Assembly: GCA_947502595.1 (NCBI GenBank)
Contig: CANNAM010000001.1
Span: 310,001 to 374,000, forward strand
Length of the DNA stretch: 64,000 bases
Direction of reading: 5' to 3'
Origin: an uncultured Marinicella sp.
GTDB lineage: Bacteria > Pseudomonadota > Gammaproteobacteria > Xanthomonadales > Marinicellaceae
This document shows, in pieces, positions 34,634 to 44,031 of the stretch. Numbering within the stretch: position 1 is the first letter of the stretch; every line of letters starts with the position of its first letter. Below the pieces are notes generated by a model. That model was given only the letters and a program-made list of their open reading frames with translations, searched no databases and had not been told where the DNA came from. The translations under genes were made by a program, and so were the position numbers.

Positions 34634-36816
34634 ATGTGAGTGAATTTATGAAAATGAAAAATTTATTTTTAAACGTGGTAAACATAAAAAGCGGATTGCT
34701 TGCTCTGTGTTGTTTATTTGTAGTCAATCAAGCATTTGCACAATCGAATATAGAAGACATTGAGGTCAGAACTGGTGAAAATGGTGCTGTGGTCATTGAC
34801 TTTAAATTCACAGATGCAACCATGGTACCAGAAGTGTTTTCAACCAACTTGCCGCCTAGGTTGGCATTGGATTTTGCGTCTACATCAAATTCAAGCAACC
34901 AACGAAATGTGATCATTGGTAATGGCGGGGCCAAAGGCATGAGGGTGGTATCTAGTAATGATAAAACCAGGGTTGTTATTGATTTAATGAATCCACTTGC
35001 ACACGAATTATCTACCAGTCAAAATGTGGTTTCATTGAAACTATTGAATGACAACACGACTCGACGCCAAGTGAGTAGAGCAACTGAAACTCGTGTGCAT
35101 GATGTAGATTTTAGACGTGGGGCTGAAGGCCAAGGGGTGGTCAAAATTGGATTAAGTAATTCAGATGCTGTTATTAATTATTCAGAATCATTAGGTAAAA
35201 TAACTGTAGAAGTTGCAAACAGTGATTTGGATGAATCAATGGACAAAAAGCTTGATGTGATAGATTTTGCTACGCCAGTGTCTTATGTGGATGCCAGAAA
35301 ATCAGGTGATTCCGTGAAGATAGACATTGAAATTTCAGGCCCTTTTGAAAAAGTTGTGTATCAAACTGGATCGCTTTATACAATTGAAATTAATGAGCCA
35401 ACCTTAGATGATCGCAGTAAGTCGAAATTAATTGATGATGAGCCTGTGTATTCAGGTAATTTAGTTTCCTTTAATTTTCAAGACATACCTGTCAGATCAG
35501 TTATTCAGTTAATTGCTGATGCTTCACAATTAAATATAGTTGTGGCTGATAATGTAGAAGGTAATGTAACCCTCCGGCTGAACAATGTGCCTTGGGATCA
35601 AGCACTGGATATCGTATTACAAAGCAAGCAGTTGGATCAAAGACGCAGAGGGGATGTGATTTGGGTTGCACCTGCTGCTGAAATCGCTCAACGAGAAAGA
35701 GAAAAACTTGAAGCATTGAGTAAAAAAGAAGAGTTGGAACCATTAGATAATATATTTATCCAAGTTAATTATGCCAAAGCCGAAGAACTTGCTCAACTAA
35801 TCAGTGGTGGCGGTGCAGAGGGTTCTGAAGGTGGCGGTAACTCTCTTTTGTCTGATCGTGGAACAGTGGCTTTTGATGAACGAACCAATACTTTGTTAGT
35901 TAATGATGTGCCTGATCGCTTGGTGGTTATACAAGAATTAGTCAACACCTTAGATAGATCAGTGCAACAAGTACAAATTGAATCCAGGATTGTAGTGGCA
36001 TCTGAAAAATTTGGTGATGAACTGGGTGTGCGTTTTGGAGTAACCGGTTCACATGAAGATAAATATGGTAACATCATCAGTACCGGTGGTAGTGCTGCAG
36101 GCGTTGACCGTTTGAACAATGCGGCTTTGAACAGAAGGTATGCTTCTCCAAGCGGATCTGGTTTACCTACATTTACCCCAGACAGTGAATTGTACAATAA
36201 TATTCCAGGAGCGCCGTTAGGTGAACGGTTGAATGTAAACTTGCCTACGGCTGCATCAAATGCAGGTCGTTGGGCTGCCAGTATATTAGCTGCTGACTTT
36301 TTGCTAGATCTTGAGCTTTCAGCATTAGAAACTGAAGATCGGGGCGAAGTCATTTCATCTCCAAGAGTCATTACAGCCAATCAGTCACAAGCAGTGATTA
36401 AACAGGGTGTACAAATTCCGTATGAAGAATCTACTTCCAGTGGTGCCACATCCATCCGATTTAAGGATGCCGTATTGTCTTTGAATGTAGTGCCGTTAAT
36501 AACCCCGGATGAAAGAATTGATTTAACCCTGAAAGTTGACCAGGATGCAATCGGTGAAGAAATATCTACTTCCAATGGCGGTAGTGTACCTTCAATTGAT
36601 ACGCGTTCAGTTGAAACCAGGGTGTTGGTTAATAATGGACAAACTGTGGTTTTAGGCGGGATTTACGAGCAAGTTCGTCGAACCACTAAATCAAAGGTAC
36701 CTTTCTTAGGCGATATCCCTGGTATTGGTAATTTGTTCAGAAATAAAGCAGTTCAAGATAATAAGGCGGAGTTGTTGATATTCGTGACTCCTACAATCAT
36801 TAAAGATAGTCTATAA
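34630..36816 (+). CDS. pilQ: Type IV pilus secretin PilQ
   Basis: A 728-aa outer-membrane secretin through which the pilus exits. Signal peptide to about residue 36 (Q-A-F-A-Q), two AMIN-type peptidoglycan-binding domains (about 40-260), an STN/N0 domain (about 275-350), an N1 domain, then the C-terminal secretin barrel. The barrel ends with V-P-F-L-G-D-I-P-G-I-G-N-L-F, the family signature. Methionines at residues 1, 7 and 9 are all possible starts. A lipoprotein gene follows after 19 bp. Confidence 0.96.
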   Translation: MNVSEFMKMKNLFLNVVNIKSGLLALCCLFVVNQAFAQSNIEDIEVRTGENGAVVIDFKFTDATMVPEVFSTNLPPRLALDFASTSNSSNQRNVIIGNGGAKGMRVVSSNDKTRVVIDLMNPLAHELSTSQNVVSLKLLNDNTTRRQVSRATETRVHDVDFRRGAEGQGVVKIGLSNSDAVINYSESLGKITVEVANSDLDESMDKKLDVIDFATPVSYVDARKSGDSVKIDIEISGPFEKVVYQTGSLYTIEINEPTLDDRSKSKLIDDEPVYSGNLVSFNFQDIPVRSVIQLIADASQLNIVVADNVEGNVTLRLNNVPWDQALDIVLQSKQLDQRRRGDVIWVAPAAEIAQREREKLEALSKKEELEPLDNIFIQVNYAKAEELAQLISGGGAEGSEGGGNSLLSDRGTVAFDERTNTLLVNDVPDRLVVIQELVNTLDRSVQQVQIESRIVVASEKFGDELGVRFGVTGSHEDKYGNIISTGGSAAGVDRLNNAALNRRYASPSGSGLPTFTPDSELYNNIPGAPLGERLNVNLPTAASNAGRWAASILAADFLLDLELSALETEDRGEVISSPRVITANQSQAVIKQGVQIPYEESTSSGATSIRFKDAVLSLNVVPLITPDERIDLTLKVDQDAIGEEISTSNGGSVPSIDTRSVETRVLVNNGQTVVLGGIYEQVRRTTKSKVPFLGDIPGIGNLFRNKAVQDNKAELLIFVTPTIIKDSL

Positions 36817-36835
36817 ATATAACTGAAGGTTTAAT

Positions 36836-39568
36836 ATGTTAAAACACACAAAACAACTCATTGTATGCACTTTCGTCGCTGTATTATTATCAGCTTGTGG
36901 AGGCAGTAGTGACAGTGGTGGTGCATCACCAGGTCCGTCTGTATCAAATCTAAAAATTACATTTAATGCAGTGAAACCAAATATTCCTGCAAATACCATA
37001 GATTATCCAATACTTTTGGATTCACCTTTCATGACGCAATTGAATGTGAAAGTAACATTCGATAACGGCACTCCTATACCAGACGGTACAGATATCATGT
37101 TATCTACATCCAATGGACAAGTTGCGCCTATATCAACATTAGATGATGTTGAAACCACAAACATCAACGAATTCACTACTTTGTTTGGTTCTGTACCCAA
37201 TGAGTCAAGTGGCGGGAATGGTACATTTTTTATCCATGGTTTATCACCTGGAACAGTGACGTTAACAGCTTCTGCAGTAGATCCTGAAACCAGCCGAACT
37301 TCCAGAGCCACATTCAGCTACACTGTAGTAGAAGGACCAGCCCCATTTGATCGATTGTCTTTAGAGTCTCAAGCTCAGTCAATTCCAGCGAATGTATTCA
37401 ACCTTTCTCCAGAGCAAGCTTTTCAGACTGTTTATATGACAGAAGTAGAAATCAGCTTCAGAGGACCACTTGGTAATTATGTTAATCCTTCAAATCCTGA
37501 TGGTGATACATCTACAGTTGGTGTTTCTATAAATCCGTTAACAGTTGCAGCATTTTCAACTTTAGACGATCCGGAAACTGATACTGTAAATGAAATCTTT
37601 GTGTTATTAGGCTCTGGTCCAGTAGATATGACGGCTGGTAAAGGTAAGATATTTGTGTGGGCCAATGGTCCTGGTGTTGCAACCATTACAGTATCTGCTT
37701 TGGATCCGTTTACTGGCGAAAACATCAGCGAACAACTTGATATTACTGTTGGTGGAGATTTGCCAAATGATTTACCAAGGTCTATTCAATTAGCTGGATC
37801 AGGTGCTAATTATATTAACGGTTCAGGTGGCTCACAAAGCCAAACCATTCAGGCTTTTGTTGAAGCGAGTGTTAATGTGCCAGTACGTGACCCTAATGGC
37901 TTCAATAATGTGATGATTGACATCACCACAGATGCAGCCAATAGCGGTGAAAAAGTAGCTGGTGTCAATGCTCAAGGGTTGAATGTACAAGGTCAATCTA
38001 TTAATATTGCAACCAGCAATGGTGTTTCATCGTTTCAATTATTAAGTGGTTCAAGTCCAAATACTGTTATTGTTACTGCCACCACTGACCGTGCTGATAA
38101 CAATGTAGACAATGGTTTACAAGATCCAGTTACTACACAAGACAGTTTTGTGATCAGTGATGGTATATTATTCGGTTTAGATATAACTATCCCTCGGATA
38201 AACAGTCTATTCATAAACAATGTGGATGAAGGTGCAACTGTAGAAGGCGGTATAGGCAATCTAGATGGCAGTTATTCAATTACCATCAGTGCAATCGGCA
38301 CAGATAAAGGTGGTAATCCAGCTTTGCCACAAACCATTCAGTTTGGCTTAATTGACAGTCCTGTATCAGGTTTCCCTGATGAAGGTCCTGGTACTTTTGT
38401 AATATCAGGACTCGATGGTGATCCTCAAGAAGGCGGACGCTCATTCACTTCAGTTTCAGGTGGTTTCTTAACAGCCGCAGGTGGAGCTCAACCTGGTGAT
38501 ACCTTACTGGTTTACGGTGAAGAGATTCTGGCCAATGAAGATTTAGAAAGTGCAATGACTGTGCAATCAGTACAATCTGAAACGCAATTAACCACTTCGG
38601 AATCATTCAACTTAAATAATTTAACTGGCACAGTAAACAATGATTTTGGTATTTTCCCATACATCATTGGTCGAGCAGTAGATGGCAATATTCATGCTAC
38701 TGCAATTCTTGATAGCAATGGTGTTGCCAGCACAGAACTTAATTATCCGGTTTCAAAACTTGGTAAAATTGCGGGTATATACGCTAAAGGTCAAGGTGTT
38801 ACAGTTAATGGAGTAACCCGAAGCGTTACTGATGTAGAAAATATAATTTACCCTGGTGCTGCATCAGTTGCAGGTACAGACAGGGCGCCAGTATTAATAG
38901 CATCGCCACCTGTGATTCCTGCTAACCAAGAGAGTGTTATTCAAGTTTGTTTTTATGATGCTGCTTCTCATCCAATTCAAGGTGCAAGTATTCAGTGGGC
39001 TTATGTAGGTGGATCAGGTAATGGCAGTATTGATGGTGTCTTAGGTTCTGGAGTGATGCAGAATCGCACAAATTCAAGTGGTTGTGCTTTTGGAAATGCT
39101 GCAGTATTGGGTGTGGTTGAAGCCAGTGAATCAAATGGCTTTATCTTCAATGTAGGCTCCACTACTTGTGTTGATGCTGATGGTGATGTATGTATTCAAG
39201 TGGCTGATCCTGGTGCAGTGTATTTGGTTGCTACTCCTGCCTTTGTTGCCAATGGCGGGCCTAGAGTGATTGACCTATTTTTGTTCGGTGCAAATGGTGT
39301 AGGTATTGCTGATGTTGCATTGTTTGCCGAGTGTACTTCAACTGGTGGTAGTATCAGTGTTTCACAGCCTCCTGGTCCTACTAACGAAAACGGCATGACT
39401 CAAGCAACTATCAATGCCAATATCAATGGCTACAATGAATCATTTTCAGCTACGTGTACTTTCTTCGCCGGCAGTGGCGAACCTTCTGCCGTAGTTCAAT
39501 TTGAAGGTAGAGATTTATGTTTGGGAATTGTTTCCCCACAAATCCCACCATCACAGTGTACGCCTTAA
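36836..39568 (+). CDS. Large Ig-like-repeat lipoprotein in the pil operon
   Basis: A 910-aa predicted outer-membrane or surface lipoprotein. Signal with lipobox L-S-A-C21-G-G-S-S, then a Ser/Gly-rich linker and several invasin-like (Big_1-type) beta modules. In these, a segment such as P-D-G-T-D-I-M-L-S-T-S-N-G is followed about 60 residues later by G-x-x-T-x-T-A-S-A-x-D-P-x-T. Two cysteine-containing modules sit at the C-terminus (C-F-Y-D-A near 703, C-T-P at the end). It starts 19 bp after pilQ with an AAGG ribosome site and no terminator between, and the operon terminator follows it. I therefore infer that it is co-transcribed with pilMNOPQ. Role unknown; an adhesin or secretin accessory is possible. 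Confidence 0.85.
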   Translation: MLKHTKQLIVCTFVAVLLSACGGSSDSGGASPGPSVSNLKITFNAVKPNIPANTIDYPILLDSPFMTQLNVKVTFDNGTPIPDGTDIMLSTSNGQVAPISTLDDVETTNINEFTTLFGSVPNESSGGNGTFFIHGLSPGTVTLTASAVDPETSRTSRATFSYTVVEGPAPFDRLSLESQAQSIPANVFNLSPEQAFQTVYMTEVEISFRGPLGNYVNPSNPDGDTSTVGVSINPLTVAAFSTLDDPETDTVNEIFVLLGSGPVDMTAGKGKIFVWANGPGVATITVSALDPFTGENISEQLDITVGGDLPNDLPRSIQLAGSGANYINGSGGSQSQTIQAFVEASVNVPVRDPNGFNNVMIDITTDAANSGEKVAGVNAQGLNVQGQSINIATSNGVSSFQLLSGSSPNTVIVTATTDRADNNVDNGLQDPVTTQDSFVISDGILFGLDITIPRINSLFINNVDEGATVEGGIGNLDGSYSITISAIGTDKGGNPALPQTIQFGLIDSPVSGFPDEGPGTFVISGLDGDPQEGGRSFTSVSGGFLTAAGGAQPGDTLLVYGEEILANEDLESAMTVQSVQSETQLTTSESFNLNNLTGTVNNDFGIFPYIIGRAVDGNIHATAILDSNGVASTELNYPVSKLGKIAGIYAKGQGVTVNGVTRSVTDVENIIYPGAASVAGTDRAPVLIASPPVIPANQESVIQVCFYDAASHPIQGASIQWAYVGGSGNGSIDGVLGSGVMQNRTNSSGCAFGNAAVLGVVEASESNGFIFNVGSTTCVDADGDVCIQVADPGAVYLVATPAFVANGGPRVIDLFLFGANGVGIADVALFAECTSTGGSISVSQPPGPTNENGMTQATINANINGYNESFSATCTFFAGSGEPSAVVQFEGRDLCLGIVSPQIPPSQCTP

Positions 39569-39592
39569 GATAATTAATTTTATAAGTGAAGA

Positions 39593-39622
39593 AAAACCCA
39601 TCATTAAGATGGGTTTTTTTTT
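39593..39622 (+). terminator. Intrinsic terminator of the pilMNOPQ-lipoprotein unit
   Basis: AAAACCCATC (39593-39602) pairs with GATGGGTTTT (39608-39617), 5-nt loop, and continues into a T-run to 39622. Confidence 0.9.
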
Positions 39623-39691
39623 GATGACTAAAAGCACATGTATATCACACTCTGAACGGTAAAATAAACGCTCCTAAAATACACTTGTTCT

Positions 39692-40750
39692 ATGAAAACA
39701 CAATTTACTGCCATAATGTTTGTCTTATTAACTGCATGTAACTTCTCTGCCAACGAAAATAACGGTAACAAAGATGATGCTGATAAAGACCAAGTAATAG
39801 TTAATGTCGAAACTTCGAAGGCCTATTCTGGTAAATCGATAGCAACGTTTAAATCTACAGCTGTATTAGAAGCCGACAGGGCAGCAACCGTTACCACCAA
39901 ATCAGCAGGAGTAATATTAGATATTTTAGTTGAGGAAGGTGAACTTGTGACTAAGGACCAAGTTTTATTGGTGTTAGAGTCTGATGAACAACAGCTGTCA
40001 TTGAAATCTGCAGCTGCTAATTATGAAAAAAGTTTAAACAATTTCCAGCGTGCTGAACAATTGGTAGCAAAAGGCTTGGTAAATAAAGAGCAGTTGGATA
40101 ATTTAAAGTTTGATACCAAGGCATTAAAAGCCATATTGGATCAAGCGGAGATGAATCTTTCATTCACCCAAGTAAAAGCGCCTTTCTCCGGGATTATAAC
40201 AAGAAGGCATGTGAAAATTGGTAACCTCATTCAAAATGCCACTGCAGTTTTTGAAGTCATAGACTTTAATTCTTTGCAGGCTAAAATTGATGTACCAGAA
40301 CATCAGCTGGGCATCATGAACTCTGGGTTACAAGTTAATTTTAAATTTGATGCTTTGGCAGGTATGACAGTCAATGGTCAAGTCATCAGAGTCAGTCCGG
40401 TAATTGATTCAGCAACAGGTACATTTCAAGTTACTGTTTCAGTTGATAATTCAGATAATATGTTGATTCCAGGTTTGTTTGCTATGGCTGAAATTGTTTT
40501 TGATCAGCGCAATGATGTGGTACTGGTAGATAAAGACGCCATCATTAGAGAAGATGAATTATCCTATGTTTATGTATTGCAAGATAGTACAGAGGTAATT
40601 AAAGTGGCTGTCACTTTAGGGTACGAAATGCTAGATTCTTATGAAATTGTTTCAGGATTAATGGTTGGTCAAGAAGTGGTCACTACCGGAAAAAATAACC
40701 TAACTCCTGATGTCAAAGTTAACGTGGTTAATTACGACGAATCCATATGA
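39692..40750 (+). CDS. RND efflux periplasmic adaptor lipoprotein (HlyD/AcrA family)
   Basis: A 352-aa membrane-fusion protein. Lipobox L-L-T-A-C16 anchors it in the inner membrane. It has a lipoyl half (G-V-I-L-D-I-L-V-E-E-G near 78), a helical hairpin of about 60 residues, then the second lipoyl half (A-P-F-S-G-I-I-T-R-R near 162), a beta barrel and a membrane-proximal domain. It overlaps the first RND permease by 4 bp. The hairpin is short compared with AcrA. No TolC-like gene is nearby, so an unlinked outer-membrane channel must be used. Confidence 0.94.
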   Translation: MKTQFTAIMFVLLTACNFSANENNGNKDDADKDQVIVNVETSKAYSGKSIATFKSTAVLEADRAATVTTKSAGVILDILVEEGELVTKDQVLLVLESDEQQLSLKSAAANYEKSLNNFQRAEQLVAKGLVNKEQLDNLKFDTKALKAILDQAEMNLSFTQVKAPFSGIITRRHVKIGNLIQNATAVFEVIDFNSLQAKIDVPEHQLGIMNSGLQVNFKFDALAGMTVNGQVIRVSPVIDSATGTFQVTVSVDNSDNMLIPGLFAMAEIVFDQRNDVVLVDKDAIIREDELSYVYVLQDSTEVIKVAVTLGYEMLDSYEIVSGLMVGQEVVTTGKNNLTPDVKVNVVNYDESI

Positions 40751-43700
40751 TTAGTTCCATCACACAATTTGCCATCACTCGCCGAGTGACGGTATTTATG
40801 CTTGCCATTGGCTTCATTTTATTTGGTGCTATTGCGATGAATAGCATGCCTGTTACACTTTTGCCATCACTTGAATACCCAACACTGACCATTCGGACTG
40901 AGTATGACAACACCGGACCCGAAGAAATGGAGTTGTTAATTACTAAGCCGATAGAAGAGAGTATCGGAGTGGTAAAAGGTTTGAGTAAAGTCTATTCAAC
41001 CTCAACCACTGGTCGATCTGATGTGAAATTACAATTCAATTGGGATGCAGACATGAAAAGTGCAGCCTACGATGTGAGAGATCGTATGGATGCGGTGCAA
41101 CTGCCATTAGATGTAGAGTCGCCGATTTTGTTGCGGTTTAACCCAAGTACAGACCCAATTATGCAATTGTCTTTAAGCATCAGTGGTGATGACAACCAAG
41201 CTGCTTTGAAACGTTTAAGAACTTATGCTGACAATGACCTGAAGAAAAAATTAGACCCCATTTCAGGTGTCGCTGCGGTCAAAGTCAGTGGTGGTTATGA
41301 AAAAGAAATTGAAATATTGCCTGATCAATTCAAGCTTTCACAATTAGGTCTAAGTATCAATGATATTTCTGCACGATTAAGACAAGAAAACATCAATTTA
41401 TCAGGTGGTGCTATTAAACAGGGCAGTAAAATGTTTTTGGTGCGAACGGTTAATCAATTTGAAAATCTTGATTCCATTAAACAATTAATCATTAAAAGCA
41501 GCAATGGCCGCAACATTAAAATCAATGATGTCGCCACAGTTATTTTAGGCCATAAAGACCGCAAATCCATCAATCGATTGGATGGTAAAGAAGCCATCGA
41601 ATTGGCAATTTACAAAGAGGGTGATAGCAACACAGTTGCCGTAGCCAAGGCAGTCAAAAAACAGTTAGAAACTATCAAAGCACAATTGCCTGCTGGTAGC
41701 AATTTAGTCGTGATTGATGATCAATCTGCTTTCATCAAAGATGCAATCGACAATGTTATCAATGCAGCCATGGTTGGTGGGGTTTTAGCCGTATTGATAA
41801 TATATTTATTTCTGAACGATGTATTGGCGACACTGATTATTGCGGTTTTGATTCCAGTTTCGGTTATTTCTGGGTTCTTTTTTATGTACCGTGCTGGGGT
41901 CAGTTTTAATATCATGTCACTCGGGGGAGTGGCACTGGCGGTTGGACTGTTGGTGGATAACGGTATTGTGGTGTTAGAAAATATCAACGCGAAAATGCGC
42001 CAAAATACACTGCCGATTGATGCGGTGCGTGAAGGTACAGTCGAAGTAGGTGGAGCCATTACTGCATCTACTTTAACCACCATTGCGGTTTTCTTGCCGT
42101 TGGTGTTTGTGCAAGGCATTGCAGGGCAATTGTTTAAGGACCAAGCCTTGACAGTGACATTTACCTTGTTGGTATCATTGGTCTTTGCTTTAATATTGAT
42201 TCCAATGCTGTCGGCCCTGAAACATAAAAAGCCCAAGCACAACGCTGAGACAGGAGAATTGCCGTACCAAAGCAAAACCCGTTTTGGCCATGCTGTAAGA
42301 CATGGTAGGCGAACCTTTTTCAATGTTTTGGTTGACGTTGTCTTGCTTTTGGTTACCTTACCGGTTGGAATGCTTGCATGGGTATTAAAGTACCTACTGA
42401 TGATCCCAACAAAAATCATCAATGCAATGTTCAATGCCTTGGCTTCAGCATACCGCAAATTCTTACCATGGGCTTTACGCAATCGTTTTAAGGTCATGTT
42501 ATTGGCAGCACTTGCTTTTATTTCAGGGTTAATGATTTTACCGAAGATTGGTGTCGAATTAATTCCTGATATGGATGCCAGTACCGTTAAAATAAATTTT
42601 AAACTACCAGAAGGTTCTACCATTGAAGCCACAGATGGCTTCTTTAAACGCATCAGTCAACAACTGAAAGGCTCAGAAGCTGTGGAACTGATTTATGGTT
42701 ACAGCGGTGAAGGTAACCTGCTAGACACATCTTCATTGTCTGGTGGCGAGAATTCAGGTCAAATTACGCTGAAAATCAAACCCGGGGCCGATAAGTTAAC
42801 GGTTCAAAACCAAGCCTTGGAGCTAATCAATGGTTCACCTGGCTTGCAAAGTGAGTTGAAAGCCGGGCAATTTTTTGATTTAGCCAAGCCCATCGAAATT
42901 GAGTTAATTGGTAATGATTTGAATCTGCTTAAACAGCAAGCAGAACGGTTAGCCAAACAGCTGGCGACAGATAAACACTTTATCAATGTCGACAGTGGTG
43001 TTGAAATAGGTAATCCAGAAGTTCAGTTGTATTTTGACCAAGAAAAAATATCGACATTGGGTTTGAACGTGGCCACTGTGGCAAATAATGTGGTCAATAA
43101 GGTTTTGGGTAAAGTTGAAACCACAGTACATTGGCAAGACCAAAAAATGGACTTGCGGGTACGTACCATGGAGTCACAACGCAGCTCTATTGATGACATT
43201 AGAAACTTAATTATCAACCCAGAGAGCAGCGCCCCAATCAGGTTAATTGATGTGGCAGAAGTTAAAATTGCTGAAGGTCCTGGTTATATTTTAAGGCGCA
43301 ATCAAGACCGCACGGTGGTGGTTTCTGCAGACATCAAAGACATCGCTTTAGGTGATGCTGTTACACAAGTTGAACAGCTGTTGAGTCAAGCCAATATTCA
43401 TCCTTTGGTGATCGCCAAAGTAACAGGTCAAAACGAAGACCTGGAATCTTCCAACCAATCGATGGTATTTGCATTGTCATTGGCAGTGTTCTTGGTGTAC
43501 ATGATTTTGGCTTCGCAATTTGAATCTTTCATACACCCGTTTGTGATACTGTTTTCAGTGCCATTGGCATTTATCGGTGCGGTTTGGGCACTGTATTTAA
43601 GTCACACCTCCATTTCAGTGGTGGTGTTCATTGGCTTGATTATGTTGGCTGGGATAGTGGTCAATAACGCCATTGTTTTGATTGACCTCATCAAACAATC

Positions 43701-44028
43701 CATTGACAAAGGTATGGATAAAACCACCGCCATTATTGAAGCCGGTAAATCACGTTTGCGGCCCATCATAATGACTACCATGACCACAGTTTTGGGTTTG
43801 TTGCCGATGGTGGTGGCTTTTGGTGAATCAAGTGCAGGGTCTGAAATCAGAGCACCTATGGCCATAACAGTAATCGGTGGTTTGTTGGTTTCTACCTTTT
43901 TGACCTTAATTGTTATTCCAGTGATGTTTTCTTTGTTGACTCCAGACAAGCGACAGCATGCTGCTGTGACTGATCAAGGACAACACCCCGGCATCAGGCA
44001 TGACAGCCAACAAGACGTAGTCAGCTAA
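40747..44028 (+). CDS. RND efflux transporter permease (AcrB/HAE1 superfamily), first of two
   Basis: A 1093-aa trimeric inner-membrane proton-driven pump subunit. Topology is the RND type with helices near 12-30, 335-500, 580-600 and 890-1060, and two large periplasmic loops. The helix-4 motif reads L-L-V-D-N-G-I-V-V, so the second aspartate of the AcrB D407-D408 pair is Asn here. An extra stretch of about 70 residues between helices 6 and 7 (about 498-575) holds an added hydrophobic helical region. It overlaps the adaptor and is 3 bp before the second permease. Substrate unknown. Confidence 0.94.
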   Translation: MISSITQFAITRRVTVFMLAIGFILFGAIAMNSMPVTLLPSLEYPTLTIRTEYDNTGPEEMELLITKPIEESIGVVKGLSKVYSTSTTGRSDVKLQFNWDADMKSAAYDVRDRMDAVQLPLDVESPILLRFNPSTDPIMQLSLSISGDDNQAALKRLRTYADNDLKKKLDPISGVAAVKVSGGYEKEIEILPDQFKLSQLGLSINDISARLRQENINLSGGAIKQGSKMFLVRTVNQFENLDSIKQLIIKSSNGRNIKINDVATVILGHKDRKSINRLDGKEAIELAIYKEGDSNTVAVAKAVKKQLETIKAQLPAGSNLVVIDDQSAFIKDAIDNVINAAMVGGVLAVLIIYLFLNDVLATLIIAVLIPVSVISGFFFMYRAGVSFNIMSLGGVALAVGLLVDNGIVVLENINAKMRQNTLPIDAVREGTVEVGGAITASTLTTIAVFLPLVFVQGIAGQLFKDQALTVTFTLLVSLVFALILIPMLSALKHKKPKHNAETGELPYQSKTRFGHAVRHGRRTFFNVLVDVVLLLVTLPVGMLAWVLKYLLMIPTKIINAMFNALASAYRKFLPWALRNRFKVMLLAALAFISGLMILPKIGVELIPDMDASTVKINFKLPEGSTIEATDGFFKRISQQLKGSEAVELIYGYSGEGNLLDTSSLSGGENSGQITLKIKPGADKLTVQNQALELINGSPGLQSELKAGQFFDLAKPIEIELIGNDLNLLKQQAERLAKQLATDKHFINVDSGVEIGNPEVQLYFDQEKISTLGLNVATVANNVVNKVLGKVETTVHWQDQKMDLRVRTMESQRSSIDDIRNLIINPESSAPIRLIDVAEVKIAEGPGYILRRNQDRTVVVSADIKDIALGDAVTQVEQLLSQANIHPLVIAKVTGQNEDLESSNQSMVFALSLAVFLVYMILASQFESFIHPFVILFSVPLAFIGAVWALYLSHTSISVVVFIGLIMLAGIVVNNAIVLIDLIKQSIDKGMDKTTAIIEAGKSRLRPIIMTTMTTVLGLLPMVVAFGESSAGSEIRAPMAITVIGGLLVSTFLTLIVIPVMFSLLTPDKRQHAAVTDQGQHPGIRHDSQQDVVS

Positions 44029-44031
44029 GCA

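Noticed and set aside
41721-42653. 310-codon minus-strand frame inside the first RND permease gene
   Set aside because: Antisense to a complete, well-recognised RND gene; no family features or ribosome site.
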